A DNA stretch of 58,212 nt from assembly GCA_026421245.1 (NCBI GenBank), contig JAPKDJ010000022.1, positions 1 through 58,212 of the forward strand, read 5' to 3'. Of this stretch, positions 17,583-25,140 are shown piece by piece (the first letter of the stretch is position 1; each line of letters opens with the position of its first letter). A model generated the notes under the pieces. That model saw nothing but the letters and a program-made list of their open reading frames with translations, had not been told where the DNA came from and made no database searches. The translations under genes and the position numbers were made by a program. Source of the DNA: Akkermansiaceae bacterium (GTDB lineage Bacteria > Verrucomicrobiota > Verrucomicrobiia > Verrucomicrobiales > Akkermansiaceae).

Positions 17583-18566
17583 ATGATGATCAAAAAACTC
17601 GTTCCAATTCTCGTTCTCTCGATGGCGGCTTTGCTTCCGGCGGCGCCCAAGGTTGAGAGTCTCGGGGATCTCAAAAAGTTGGAAGGTCAGGTGAAAAAGG
17701 TGGTTCGTGAAAACACGGGAGCAACAGTCTCGCTTGTGTCGCCAAACATTGGCGCCTCTGGAAGTGGGGTGATTGTTTCGAGCGATGGCCTGATTTTGAC
17801 GGCTGCCCACGTGGTTGAGGGAAGTCAGGTGATGACGGTCATTTTTCCTGATGGACGGCAGGAAAAGGCCCTGGTGCTGGGAGCAAATTACACTCGCGAT
17901 GCGGCGATGGTAAAACTGGTAGGGGACGGTCCGTGGCCTTTTGCCGAGGTGGGTGAATCAAAATCGCTGGAAGTGGGTGACTTTGTCGTCGCGATGGGAC
18001 ACCCGAAGGGATACGACCCGACCCGTCGTCCACCGGTTCGCTTTGGTCGAATCATGACAAAGCGGCCTCTGGATTTCATCATGACCGATTGCACCGTCGT
18101 GGGGGGCGATAGCGGTGGTCCTTTATTTGACCTGAAAGGTCGGGTTGTGGGAATTCACTCCAATATTGGGTCGGATCGCCAGGTCAACAACCATGCTGGA
18201 CTTTCGGGCTATAAGGCATCCTGGGAGAACATGCTCGCAGGGAAATCCTGGGGAGTTCTTGGCGGGGATCGTCGTGATCCCAATCGACCGGTGATGGGAT
18301 TAAATTTGAAGAAAGCGGAAACTGGATTGGTGGTCGATGAAGTGCCAAAGGCGGGCCCGGCTTTTGCGGCGGGATTTCAACCGGGCGACGTTGTGATCTC
18401 GATCGCCGGAGAAAAGGTGACCGAGGTTGCGAAGCTCTCGGAGATCTTTGTCGATTTTCTTCCCGGTGATAAAGTTGAAGTCAATTTTGTCCGCAAAGAT
18501 CAGAAGTTGAACAAGACGGTCACGCTGGCTCGTCTTGGTGATATCTATAGAAACCAGCGTCGATAA
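17583..18566 (+). CDS. HtrA-like periplasmic serine protease with one PDZ domain
   Basis: 327 residues from ATG 17583 (a second ATG follows at 17586). Signal peptide to about residue 22 (MMIKKLVPILVLSMAALLPA). The trypsin-like domain has the catalytic triad His76 (ILTAAHVVEG), Asp106 (TRDAAMVKL) and Ser177 (VGGDSGGPLFD). A PDZ domain follows from about 232 to 320 (PVMGLNLKKAETGLVVDEV, GFQPGDVVISIAGEKV). It should act as an envelope quality-control protease. It is followed 6 bp later by a paralogue lacking the catalytic residues. Confidence 0.9.
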   Translation: MMIKKLVPILVLSMAALLPAAPKVESLGDLKKLEGQVKKVVRENTGATVSLVSPNIGASGSGVIVSSDGLILTAAHVVEGSQVMTVIFPDGRQEKALVLGANYTRDAAMVKLVGDGPWPFAEVGESKSLEVGDFVVAMGHPKGYDPTRRPPVRFGRIMTKRPLDFIMTDCTVVGGDSGGPLFDLKGRVVGIHSNIGSDRQVNNHAGLSGYKASWENMLAGKSWGVLGGDRRDPNRPVMGLNLKKAETGLVVDEVPKAGPAFAAGFQPGDVVISIAGEKVTEVAKLSEIFVDFLPGDKVEVNFVRKDQKLNKTVTLARLGDIYRNQRR

Positions 18567-18572
18567 ACAGCC

Positions 18573-19706
18573 ATGAAAGTAATCCTCTTTTCGACTCTTC
18601 TCGTTACGACCGGGCTTCAGGCCCAATTAAGGTCGCCCGGAATTCCAGCCAAGGATCAAAAGATCACTAATGCTCAAGCGGATCAGATTTTCAAGGCTCT
18701 GCGTGCGGTTAACTTCGAAGCCAAAGAAGTGGTTTATCCCATCTATTCCGGTCGTGAGCGTGTCGCATATGGGATTTCCATCGGAGATGGAAAACTTCTG
18801 ACCAAGGCCAGTGAGATCATATCGGCGAGGGCTCTTTTCACTGTGGATCGAGCCAAGGAAGCAATGGCGGCCCAAATCCTAGGGATCTATGCCGAGCATG
18901 ATTTGGCGGTTTTAAAAGTGCCAGGTTTAAAAGCGCCCGCCGCGAAGTGGGCTGATGCTGAAACCCTGAATGAAGGAGCTTTTTTGGCCTCGGTTCGATC
19001 AGATGGTGAAGCTCAGGCGATGGGTGTTTTGAGTGTTCGTGAGAGGAGTATCAAGAGCACCGACCAAGGTTTTTTGGGAGTTCGGATGGATAGAAACGAA
19101 GCTGGAAAGGGTGTGAGGGTTGAGAACGTGGAGCGTGATTCAGCGGCTGCGGCCGCCGGCATTCGTCCTGGTGATGTCATTACGATGATTGAGGGGAAAA
19201 AAGTTAAAGGTTTCTATGAGCTTTCGACAAGACTCCGTCGTCTTAGTAAAGGAGAGCAACCTGAGATCGAACTGCTTCGAGACAATAAGAGCATGAAAGT
19301 GAAGCCAATTCTCAAGGGGAGGGAGGTTCAGGAAAACGAACCTCGCAGGCTGCAGCGGATGGACCGCATGAGTGGAAGTCAGAGCCGGGTGCGGGAAGAT
19401 TTTGGAAACGTTCTCCAATCGGATATGGAACTGGAGGCGAATCACGCGGGGCTTCCGGTGGTTGATCTTGAGGGCCGCATCGTGGGAATGGTGATTGCGC
19501 GAGCCGGGCGAATCAGCACCTTAATTCTTCCGGGCGACGATATAGCCAAGACGTTAAAGGCGGAACCCGAGCCTTATGTCCCGGCCCCAAGGACGGACCG
19601 TCGCCCAAACAGCCCTGCTGAGGATCGTCGGGCGCGTATGAAGCGGGAGCTCGAGATGATGCGCCGGACGATGGAGCATTTGCAGCGAGAGCTGGATCGG
19701 GAGTAA
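18573..19706 (+). CDS. HtrA-like pseudoprotease with PDZ placed between barrel halves
   Basis: 377 residues with signal peptide MKVILFSTLLVTTGLQAQ. The first half of the trypsin-like barrel (about 50-160) keeps Asp110 (AEHDLAVLKV), but the His site reads LLTKASEI, with Ser80 where His is expected. A PDZ domain (about 164-250: GFLGVRMDRNEAGKGVRVEN, GIRPGDVITMIEGKKV) comes next. The second barrel part follows: ANHAGLPVVDLEGRIVGMV aligns with the usual GNSGGPLVDLEGRVVGV, with Ala292 at the nucleophile position. The C-terminus is Pro/Arg-rich with a likely coiled coil (350-377). No catalysis is expected; it may be a scaffold or regulator of the neighbouring active protease, 6 bp upstream in one operon. 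Confidence 0.8.
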   Translation: MKVILFSTLLVTTGLQAQLRSPGIPAKDQKITNAQADQIFKALRAVNFEAKEVVYPIYSGRERVAYGISIGDGKLLTKASEIISARALFTVDRAKEAMAAQILGIYAEHDLAVLKVPGLKAPAAKWADAETLNEGAFLASVRSDGEAQAMGVLSVRERSIKSTDQGFLGVRMDRNEAGKGVRVENVERDSAAAAAGIRPGDVITMIEGKKVKGFYELSTRLRRLSKGEQPEIELLRDNKSMKVKPILKGREVQENEPRRLQRMDRMSGSQSRVREDFGNVLQSDMELEANHAGLPVVDLEGRIVGMVIARAGRISTLILPGDDIAKTLKAEPEPYVPAPRTDRRPNSPAEDRRARMKRELEMMRRTMEHLQRELDRE

Positions 19707-19710
19707 CCGT

Positions 19711-20142
19711 TTATTTCTCGAACTGTTTCCGCCAGTGATCGAAGCCGTCTTTGCTCCGCTTTCCCATGCCGTTTGGGGTGAGCTGGTAGTAGGTGCGATC
19801 TCCCCTCTGATCATCGCGATGGGATCGTAGAGATCTGGTGCGGCTTTCTGGATCTTGAATTGGAGCGCTCTCAAAGGAGTCGATGACCTGGTCTGCGAGA
19901 GGGAGTGAGATCGTGCCAAGATGCTTGATGAGATAGCGATTGAATTGATCCGGCTCGATGAGAACGAAAATGTTGGATAAGATCTGTGCGCGGGGAAATC
20001 CGTTGGGGATTTCGATCCACTCCCGAAACCACTCGAGGCCTTCGTTGCAAAACTCTTCGATGCCGAGAAAGGATTCAAAGCCGTCCGGGAGGCCACTGGT
20101 GTCGTTGATTTCATGGGAGTTTGGGCATGCCTCAGTCTGCAT
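19711..20142 (-). pseudogene. ISAs1-family transposase remnant, centre deleted
   Basis: 143 codons. FLGIEEFCNEGLEWFREWIE then IPNGFPRAQILSNIFVLIEP and DQFNRYLIKHL match the N-terminal associated domain of ISAs1 transposases (typical xIEEFGxxxxxWLRxFLxLPNGIPSHDTFxRVF). The catalytic centre is missing. The C-terminal stretch DRTYYQLTPNG then GFDHWRK resembles the distal RYYISSL...RxHWxIEN block. So an internal deletion and local frame changes seem to have joined the two ends. No inverted repeats or target duplications were found. Confidence 0.5.
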
Positions 20143-20320
20143 CTAGCCGATAAGACCTGCCTTTTTAATTCCGAAAAAATACCACGCTATGGAGTGGTCA
20201 CCCTAGCTTGATCGCCCTGAGCGGGTCAAATCCGCTACTTGAGCCAGCTGATCTGAATGGTTCTCAAAGGAGAAAAGGAATTTACTGATAAGTCTCAACT
20301 CACTCACTACACTCGGCCCT
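20143..20320. other. Intergenic leader of the CBM9-like gene
   Basis: Apart from the weak hairpin, no gene was recognised. AAAGGAGAAAAGGAA at about 20266-20280 is purine-rich but lies about 40 bp from ATG 20321, too far for a ribosome binding site. Confidence 0.3.
20174..20198 (-). terminator. Possible minus-strand terminator
   Basis: On the minus strand ACCAC-TCCATAGC-GTGGT is followed by ATTTTTTC. The stem has only 5 bp. No minus-strand gene ends nearby, so it may belong to the decayed IS region. Confidence 0.3.
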
Positions 20321-21391
20321 ATGACACTTCTCAAATCCACCTTTTGCGGCCTGATGATGGCACTCTGTTTCTTGGCCGATCATGGTCTCGCGAATCCCCT
20401 AGAGCCAGGGGTACGCTTGGCGGTGACTCGCGCCCAAACACCCATTGTAATTGACGGGAAACTTGATGAGTTCGCCACCGCCGTTTGCACTCCGGTTGAG
20501 TATTTCCATCCCGATCACAAGAATCGGCCTGCGCAGTTTTTTTACCTTTGGGACGACGAGGCCTTTTATGTGGGACTGCGGACTCTCGACCAAAAGATTT
20601 ATTCACCTGTTCATCCGCTTTGGGAGGGAGATGCCGTCGAGTGGTATTTCGACACGCGCCGGGACAAGACCTTTCGGGATCAAAAATGGGGGAAAGGAGC
20701 TGTCCATTGTTTTTGGACGGCTATGGAGAAAGAAGAGCTCAATCCACGTTTCTGCCTACGACCTGGCTATCTTGATGCCATCGCGAAAACGGGTGTCGAA
20801 GTGAGCGCCCGACGGTGGGAGCGCGGGTTGGAGGTGGAGTTCAAATTGCCTTGGGTGAACTTTCCCGATTTCGAGCCGAAGCTCAATGAGGTGATTGGCG
20901 TCGATGCGGAGTTGTCCTATAGCGACGGGGGGCATCGATCTTATCGGAGTTTCATCTTTGGCAGTCCACTCTCCGTGGCCCAACCCGGTAATCTGGCACG
21001 TGTTCAACTTGTCGGTAATCTTGAGGCCCATCACTGGGCACAGTGCGCGGCAGCGATGATGCCCATCCGGATAGACACGGCATGGTCTCAGGGAGGAAAG
21101 CCTAAGGTCCAAGCCCGCATCGCACTGCCAGTTAATCATATGAAGACGATTGGGAAGATTGTCTTCCAAGTTTCCGATTTGTCCGGGAAATTGCTAGGAG
21201 TGTTCGAAGCGAGCGATACGGAAACACTCGGTTCAGACCCTAATTTCGTGAGGAAGCGTGCGAGTTGGCCTGCAGATCTGACGGCGCCTGGTAGCTATAC
21301 TGCTATGGCTGTGATTCATGACAAGCAGGGGAAGGAACTCGGTCGTGTTTCACCCCGGCTGGTGAGTGTGAATATGGTGCAGGGATACTGA
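20321..21391 (+). CDS. Exported CBM9-like carbohydrate-binding protein
   Basis: 356 residues with signal peptide (MTLLKSTFCGLMMALCFLAD, cut near GLANPLE). The signature PIVIDGKLDE, followed by PAQFFYLWDDEAFYVGLRTL, is the family 9 carbohydrate-binding fold found in xylanases and in many PVC exported proteins. WEGDAVEWYFDTRRDKTF and LEVEFKLPWVNFPDFEPKLN continue it. The C-terminal ~110 residues are a separate beta-rich domain (GKIVFQVSDLSGKLLGVFEA). Sugar binding is likely; catalysis is unlikely. Confidence 0.75.
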   Translation: MTLLKSTFCGLMMALCFLADHGLANPLEPGVRLAVTRAQTPIVIDGKLDEFATAVCTPVEYFHPDHKNRPAQFFYLWDDEAFYVGLRTLDQKIYSPVHPLWEGDAVEWYFDTRRDKTFRDQKWGKGAVHCFWTAMEKEELNPRFCLRPGYLDAIAKTGVEVSARRWERGLEVEFKLPWVNFPDFEPKLNEVIGVDAELSYSDGGHRSYRSFIFGSPLSVAQPGNLARVQLVGNLEAHHWAQCAAAMMPIRIDTAWSQGGKPKVQARIALPVNHMKTIGKIVFQVSDLSGKLLGVFEASDTETLGSDPNFVRKRASWPADLTAPGSYTAMAVIHDKQGKELGRVSPRLVSVNMVQGY

Positions 21392-21544
21392 GTGCAGAAC
21401 ATCACGCTGCTGCTCCCTAATGGAGCTCGCTGTCCTAGGTGTTTTGTCTCTCAGCGCAGGGCATGGGCGAGCCAGAGCTTGCGGGTCGTCGAGGTCATAT
21501 TTGATAACCGGCGGCGTGAGCTGAGGGGGCTTCAGCGGAGCTTT
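21392..21544. other. Convergent intergenic gap
   Basis: 153 bases between convergent genes. GCTGA-GGGGGCT-TCAGC at about 21517-21533 is followed by GGAGCTTTTTAG and might be a weak terminator for the CBM9-like gene; the stem is only 5 bp. Confidence 0.25.
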
Positions 21545-22429
21545 TTAGGGCCAGTAGGCGGCGATTTTAGATTTAAGGAAGGAGACGCTGCGGGCGAGCT
21601 GATCCATTCCATCGACGCCGTCCTCGATACTGATCCAGCCGTCGAAACCAACGCGTTTGAGTTCGCTGAAGATGGCGTCGTAGTCGTTCAATCCCTGGCC
21701 GATTTCGCCGTGGCGGAGGCGTTTGGCGTAGCCGGTGGCGCCGCTCTCTTCGCGGCGGAGATCCTCGAGGGTGCCCTCGGCGAGATAGCGGTCACTGGCG
21801 TGCATGGTGACGACGCGATGTGAGACGCGCTTTAGCAGTTCGAGTGGATCCTCCCCAGCGAGGTAGGTATTGCTTGGATCGTAGTTCACGCCGAAGTGGG
21901 GACTCTCGATACGGTCGATCAGCATGCAGAAGATGTCCATCTGTTGGGCGAACTCGGGAAAGTCCCAGAAGTCGTCCTTGTAGTGGTTTTCAATGATGAG
22001 AGTGATACCACGTTCCGCAGCGTGGGGTAGGCAGGCATGGATGGAATCAGCCGCGAAGGTGACGCCTTCCTCGATGGAGAGTTCGGGCCGACGTTGTCCA
22101 CTCAGAACGCGGCAGTAGGAGCCGCCAAGAGCATGGGTCATTTCGATCCAATGTTTCTGCTTCACAATTTCGTTTTTCCGGAAGGCGGGATCGGGATGGG
22201 TGAAGTCGGGGGAACAGCACATCATGGGAATGACCATGCCCTGGTCTTCAACTTCTTTGCGAAAGCGAGACCAGTTCGACTGATTTTCCATTTCGAGGAA
22301 GCCAGCATACCATTCGAGGCCTTCGATATCGAGATCGGCGGCGAGGTGGATCCACTCGGAGACGGTCATCGAGCCATCCTTGCAGAGAGCTTGCATGAAG
22401 GCTTTGGGAAAGGCGGCAAGGCGGGGCAT
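21545..22429 (-). CDS. Sugar phosphate isomerase/epimerase (xylose isomerase-like TIM barrel)
   Basis: 294 residues, starting MPRLAAFPKAFMQALCKDGS. AP endonuclease 2/xylose isomerase-type TIM-barrel features are visible: LDIEGLEWYAGFL (metal/substrate strand), ITLIIENHYKDDFWD with the conserved Glu, HFGVNYDPSN with the Asp, RVVTMHASDRYL with the His, and FDGWISIEDGVDG with the last Glu. Together these provide the usual Glu/Asp/His/Glu metal site. It is the last of four closely spaced minus-strand genes (5-bp gap from the SDR), so it probably interconverts a keto-sugar or sugar acid in the same pathway. The substrate cannot be named. Confidence 0.85.
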   Translation of the reverse strand: MPRLAAFPKAFMQALCKDGSMTVSEWIHLAADLDIEGLEWYAGFLEMENQSNWSRFRKEVEDQGMVIPMMCCSPDFTHPDPAFRKNEIVKQKHWIEMTHALGGSYCRVLSGQRRPELSIEEGVTFAADSIHACLPHAAERGITLIIENHYKDDFWDFPEFAQQMDIFCMLIDRIESPHFGVNYDPSNTYLAGEDPLELLKRVSHRVVTMHASDRYLAEGTLEDLRREESGATGYAKRLRHGEIGQGLNDYDAIFSELKRVGFDGWISIEDGVDGMDQLARSVSFLKSKIAAYWP

Positions 22430-22434
22430 TGAAG

Positions 22435-23232
22435 CTAGTTGTTGGGGATGGTGGAATTGTCCTTCGGGGGATTGCGCCCGAGGAGGGGAAACTGTTCGAG
22501 TTCCATGACCTGGCCGCTGACCGGGCCGCTTTCATCGGAGAGCCAGAAGAGGGCCGCGGCGGCGATTTCCTCTGGGCGGAGGATCCGTCCAGCAGGGGCG
22601 AATACTGATGGAAGGTGGGAATCCCAGTCCGTGGCAAGACCGTGCTCTTGTTTGCGTTGTGCTTCGTTCTCAGTGAGGACCCAACCAGGGTTAATCTGGT
22701 TGATACGAACGCCTTCATCGCGCATCAGACTGTCGCCGAGATTGCGGGTCATGGTCATGAGGGCGCCCTTGCTGATACTGTAGGGGAGAAGATCGGGCTC
22801 CCCGCTCCAGGCATTGATGCTGCCGATGTTCAAGACGCAGCCTTTTGCTGCGCGGAGGTGAGGAAGAGCGGCTTGGATAAGGAGGAAGGGGGCAAGGGTG
22901 TTGATGGAAATGAACTTCAGAAATTTCTCTGCATCGGTGTCGTGAATGTTGCCGGGGGCGACCAGTGCCGCGTTGTTTACTACCGCGTCAAGGCGGCCGA
23001 AGGTCGACAGGGCAAGATCTACAAGGCGGGCCGGGCAGCCGTCGTTACGGAGATCCTCGATGTGCAGGAGGGCCTTGTCGGTGCCGAGTTCGGTTAGCAC
23101 TTCCTTTCCGAGATCTTCTTCGAGACCGTGGATGATTACTTTGGCCCCCTCGGCGACACAGCGTTTGGCGATGGCCTTGCCGATGCCGGTGCAACTGCCA
23201 GTGACGATGATGATTTTATGTTCTAGCGTCAT
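22435..23232 (-). CDS. Short-chain dehydrogenase/reductase
   Basis: 265 residues starting at 23232 (MTLEHKIIIVTGSCTGIG); a longer frame from 23475 runs over the upstream dehydrogenase and is not used. Rossmann motif TGSCTGIGKA, then VVNNAAL (usual NNAG), catalytic Ser in LNIGSINAWSGE, and YSISKGAL with Tyr and Lys. The C-terminus RPEEIAAAALFWLSDESGPV is typical. NAD(P)-dependent oxidation or reduction of a sugar or polyol is expected. Gap to the MDR dehydrogenase is 5 bp. Confidence 0.9.
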   Translation of the reverse strand: MTLEHKIIIVTGSCTGIGKAIAKRCVAEGAKVIIHGLEEDLGKEVLTELGTDKALLHIEDLRNDGCPARLVDLALSTFGRLDAVVNNAALVAPGNIHDTDAEKFLKFISINTLAPFLLIQAALPHLRAAKGCVLNIGSINAWSGEPDLLPYSISKGALMTMTRNLGDSLMRDEGVRINQINPGWVLTENEAQRKQEHGLATDWDSHLPSVFAPAGRILRPEEIAAAALFWLSDESGPVSGQVMELEQFPLLGRNPPKDNSTIPNN

Positions 23233-23237
23233 GGTGA

Positions 23238-24263
23238 TCAGTCGGGCCGGAGAACGGACTTTACGATTTCGCCGCGATGCATTTTGTCGAAGGCCTCGTG
23301 CCAATTGCAAAAGGACCAGACGCCACCGATGATGGGGCGGACGTCGAGTTGACCGCTTGCAAGGAGGGCGAGGACGCGCTCCCAGATTGGCCAGTTGTGG
23401 CTGAAACTGCCTTGCAGGGTGATATTTTTCTGGACCAGTTGGTCGAGGTTGAATCCCAAGGGTTGACGTCCCCAACCAACCTTGCTGATCCAGCCTGCAG
23501 GGCGGACGATTTTGAGTGCGATTTCCAAAGTGGCACTGGCTCCGGCGGCATCAATGACACCGTCGCAGCCGAGCCCGTCGCGTTCCATGGCCCAAGGGGA
23601 AGCATCGCCGATGATCACTTCGCAGCCGTAGCCTTTGGCGATCTCGAGGCGGCGGGTGTCTTGCTCGAGACCGACAATGGCAACCTGTGCTCCGCAGAGG
23701 CGGGCCATGGCTGCGCAAAGAATACCGATGGTCCCGGGGCCGAGGACGACGACGCGGTCGCCGGGCCGAATGTGGGCATTGTTGACTACGGCATTGTAAG
23801 CGACACAACAGGGCTCGGTGAGGCAGGCCTCTTCGAAATGGAGGGTGTCGGGGACGCGGTGGAGGATGCGGGATGGGACGCAGACATGGCGGGTCATGGC
23901 CCCATTCACCCCATAGCCGAAACCCTTGCGGGTGGGGTCGAGGTTGTAGAGACCGCGGCGGCTCATGGGATTGTTTTGATCGATGATGGCGGCAGTTTCG
24001 GAGACAACGCGGTCGCCTTCCTCCCAATCGGTGACGTTCGCACCGAGTTCGACGATCTTTCCTCCGAACTCATGACCCAGGATGACCGGGTAGTTCACTG
24101 GCCAGGAATGGTCCCCGGTCCATTGGTGGAGATCGCTGCCGCACACCCCGACGTTGGCGACCTCGAGAAGGACTTCATCGGGTCCGATGGTGGGGCGTAC
24201 GATTTCTCGGAGTTCGACCGATCCCGGTTCGGGGGAGAAATTGACGACAGCAGAAGAGTTCAT
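23238..24263 (-). CDS. Medium-chain zinc-dependent alcohol/sugar dehydrogenase
   Basis: 341 residues from ATG 24263 (MNSSAVVNFSPEPGSVELRE); upstream codons in the same frame belong to the neighbouring gene's sequence. Catalytic zinc ligands are visible in VGVCGSDLHQW and GHEFGG. NAD binding: VVVLGPGTIGILCAAMARLC. The lobe that normally carries the structural zinc lacks the four cysteines (NPMSRRGLYNLDPTRKG), as in sorbitol/threonine-type dehydrogenases with only the catalytic zinc. It lies between the HUMPS gene (10-bp gap) and the SDR (5-bp gap). Confidence 0.88.
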   Translation of the reverse strand: MNSSAVVNFSPEPGSVELREIVRPTIGPDEVLLEVANVGVCGSDLHQWTGDHSWPVNYPVILGHEFGGKIVELGANVTDWEEGDRVVSETAAIIDQNNPMSRRGLYNLDPTRKGFGYGVNGAMTRHVCVPSRILHRVPDTLHFEEACLTEPCCVAYNAVVNNAHIRPGDRVVVLGPGTIGILCAAMARLCGAQVAIVGLEQDTRRLEIAKGYGCEVIIGDASPWAMERDGLGCDGVIDAAGASATLEIALKIVRPAGWISKVGWGRQPLGFNLDQLVQKNITLQGSFSHNWPIWERVLALLASGQLDVRPIIGGVWSFCNWHEAFDKMHRGEIVKSVLRPD

Positions 24264-24273
24264 GGTGGTGGTG

Positions 24274-24972
24274 TTAGAAAGCGGGCACGTCTTGTTGATG
24301 GACGGCGTTGCAGATGAGGCGTAAGGATCCTTCGAGATCCCCATCGGCGGTCTTGAAGGCATCGGCATCGATGGTGAGTGGGGCGCCAAGAACGACAAGG
24401 GGGGCGCCATGCCGGGGGCATTCGATGGCTTGTTCGAGGGTAAGTCCCCCGACCGCCTGCACAGGGATCGAGACGGCCTGGACAACTTCGCGGAGTTGAT
24501 CAAGGGGGTTGGGCATACGCTGTCCGGCGGCGGCGATGCCGCGTCGTTCGTCGTAACCGATGTGATGAATGACGTAGTGGCAGCCGAGGTCTTCGAGAAG
24601 CTTTGCACCTGCGATCATATCGGGGCAACCGAGGTTGTCACCCATGACCTTAACCCCATGATCCTGTCCGGCCTGCACGACGCACTTGATTGTCTCCTCA
24701 TGGGCGCGGGCCATCACCACGACATGAGTAGCTCCGGCTTTGGCCATCATTTCAGCCTCGAGATAACCACCATCCATCGTCTTTAAGTCGGCGACGATGG
24801 GGACTTCGGGAAAGGCCTCGCGGAGTTTGTGAACGCCATGGAGTCCCTCGGCGAGAATGAGGGGGGTGCCGGCCTCCAGCCAATCGATACCGGCCCGCAT
24901 GGCGAGGGCCGCGGTTTCAAGAGCTTCGTCGATGTTGGTGAGATCGAGGGAAATTTGGACGATGGGTTTCAT
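24274..24972 (-). CDS. HUMPS/KGPDC-family lyase (hexulose-6-phosphate synthase-like)
   Basis: 232 residues. Motifs of the orotidine-5'-phosphate decarboxylase suprafamily: IVQISLDLTNIDEALE, VADLKTMDGGYLEAEMMAKA (the K-x-x-D and Glu pair), GATHVVVMA, and SIPVQAVGGLTLEQAIEC. Family members are 3-hexulose-6-phosphate synthase and 3-keto-L-gulonate-6-phosphate decarboxylase. Because no 6-phospho-3-hexuloisomerase is near and the neighbours are two dehydrogenases and a TIM-barrel isomerase, a role in catabolising an oxidised sugar (as in 3-keto-gulonate pathways) seems more likely than formaldehyde fixation. This is inference. Confidence 0.75.
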   Translation of the reverse strand: MKPIVQISLDLTNIDEALETAALAMRAGIDWLEAGTPLILAEGLHGVHKLREAFPEVPIVADLKTMDGGYLEAEMMAKAGATHVVVMARAHEETIKCVVQAGQDHGVKVMGDNLGCPDMIAGAKLLEDLGCHYVIHHIGYDERRGIAAAGQRMPNPLDQLREVVQAVSIPVQAVGGLTLEQAIECPRHGAPLVVLGAPLTIDADAFKTADGDLEGSLRLICNAVHQQDVPAF

Positions 24973-25140
24973 GATCGGATAGCGAACCAGCAGGGTGAGA
25001 AGATGTCATAGAAGGTGAGGTGGCGGCCGTCGATTATGAAACGTTTGTAGGATTGCCTGGATTCGTTATTGAGAGATCGATGATCGTCATCTTTGGGGGC
25101 ACTGTGATCAATCGACCAGACCTCCAGACAGCAGAGTTTC
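24973..25140. other. Intergenic gap upstream of the sugar cassette
   Basis: 168 bases. A minus-strand open frame ends in RFIIDGRHLTFYDIFSPCWF, without a usable start or recognisable family. This gap is likely to carry the promoter of the four-gene cassette. Confidence 0.25.

Noticed and set aside
23277..24317. Open frame of 346 codons on the plus strand opposite the dehydrogenase
   Set aside because: It is antisense to a gene with clear MDR motifs; it lacks any recognised motif and follows the high-GC third-position bias of the real gene.
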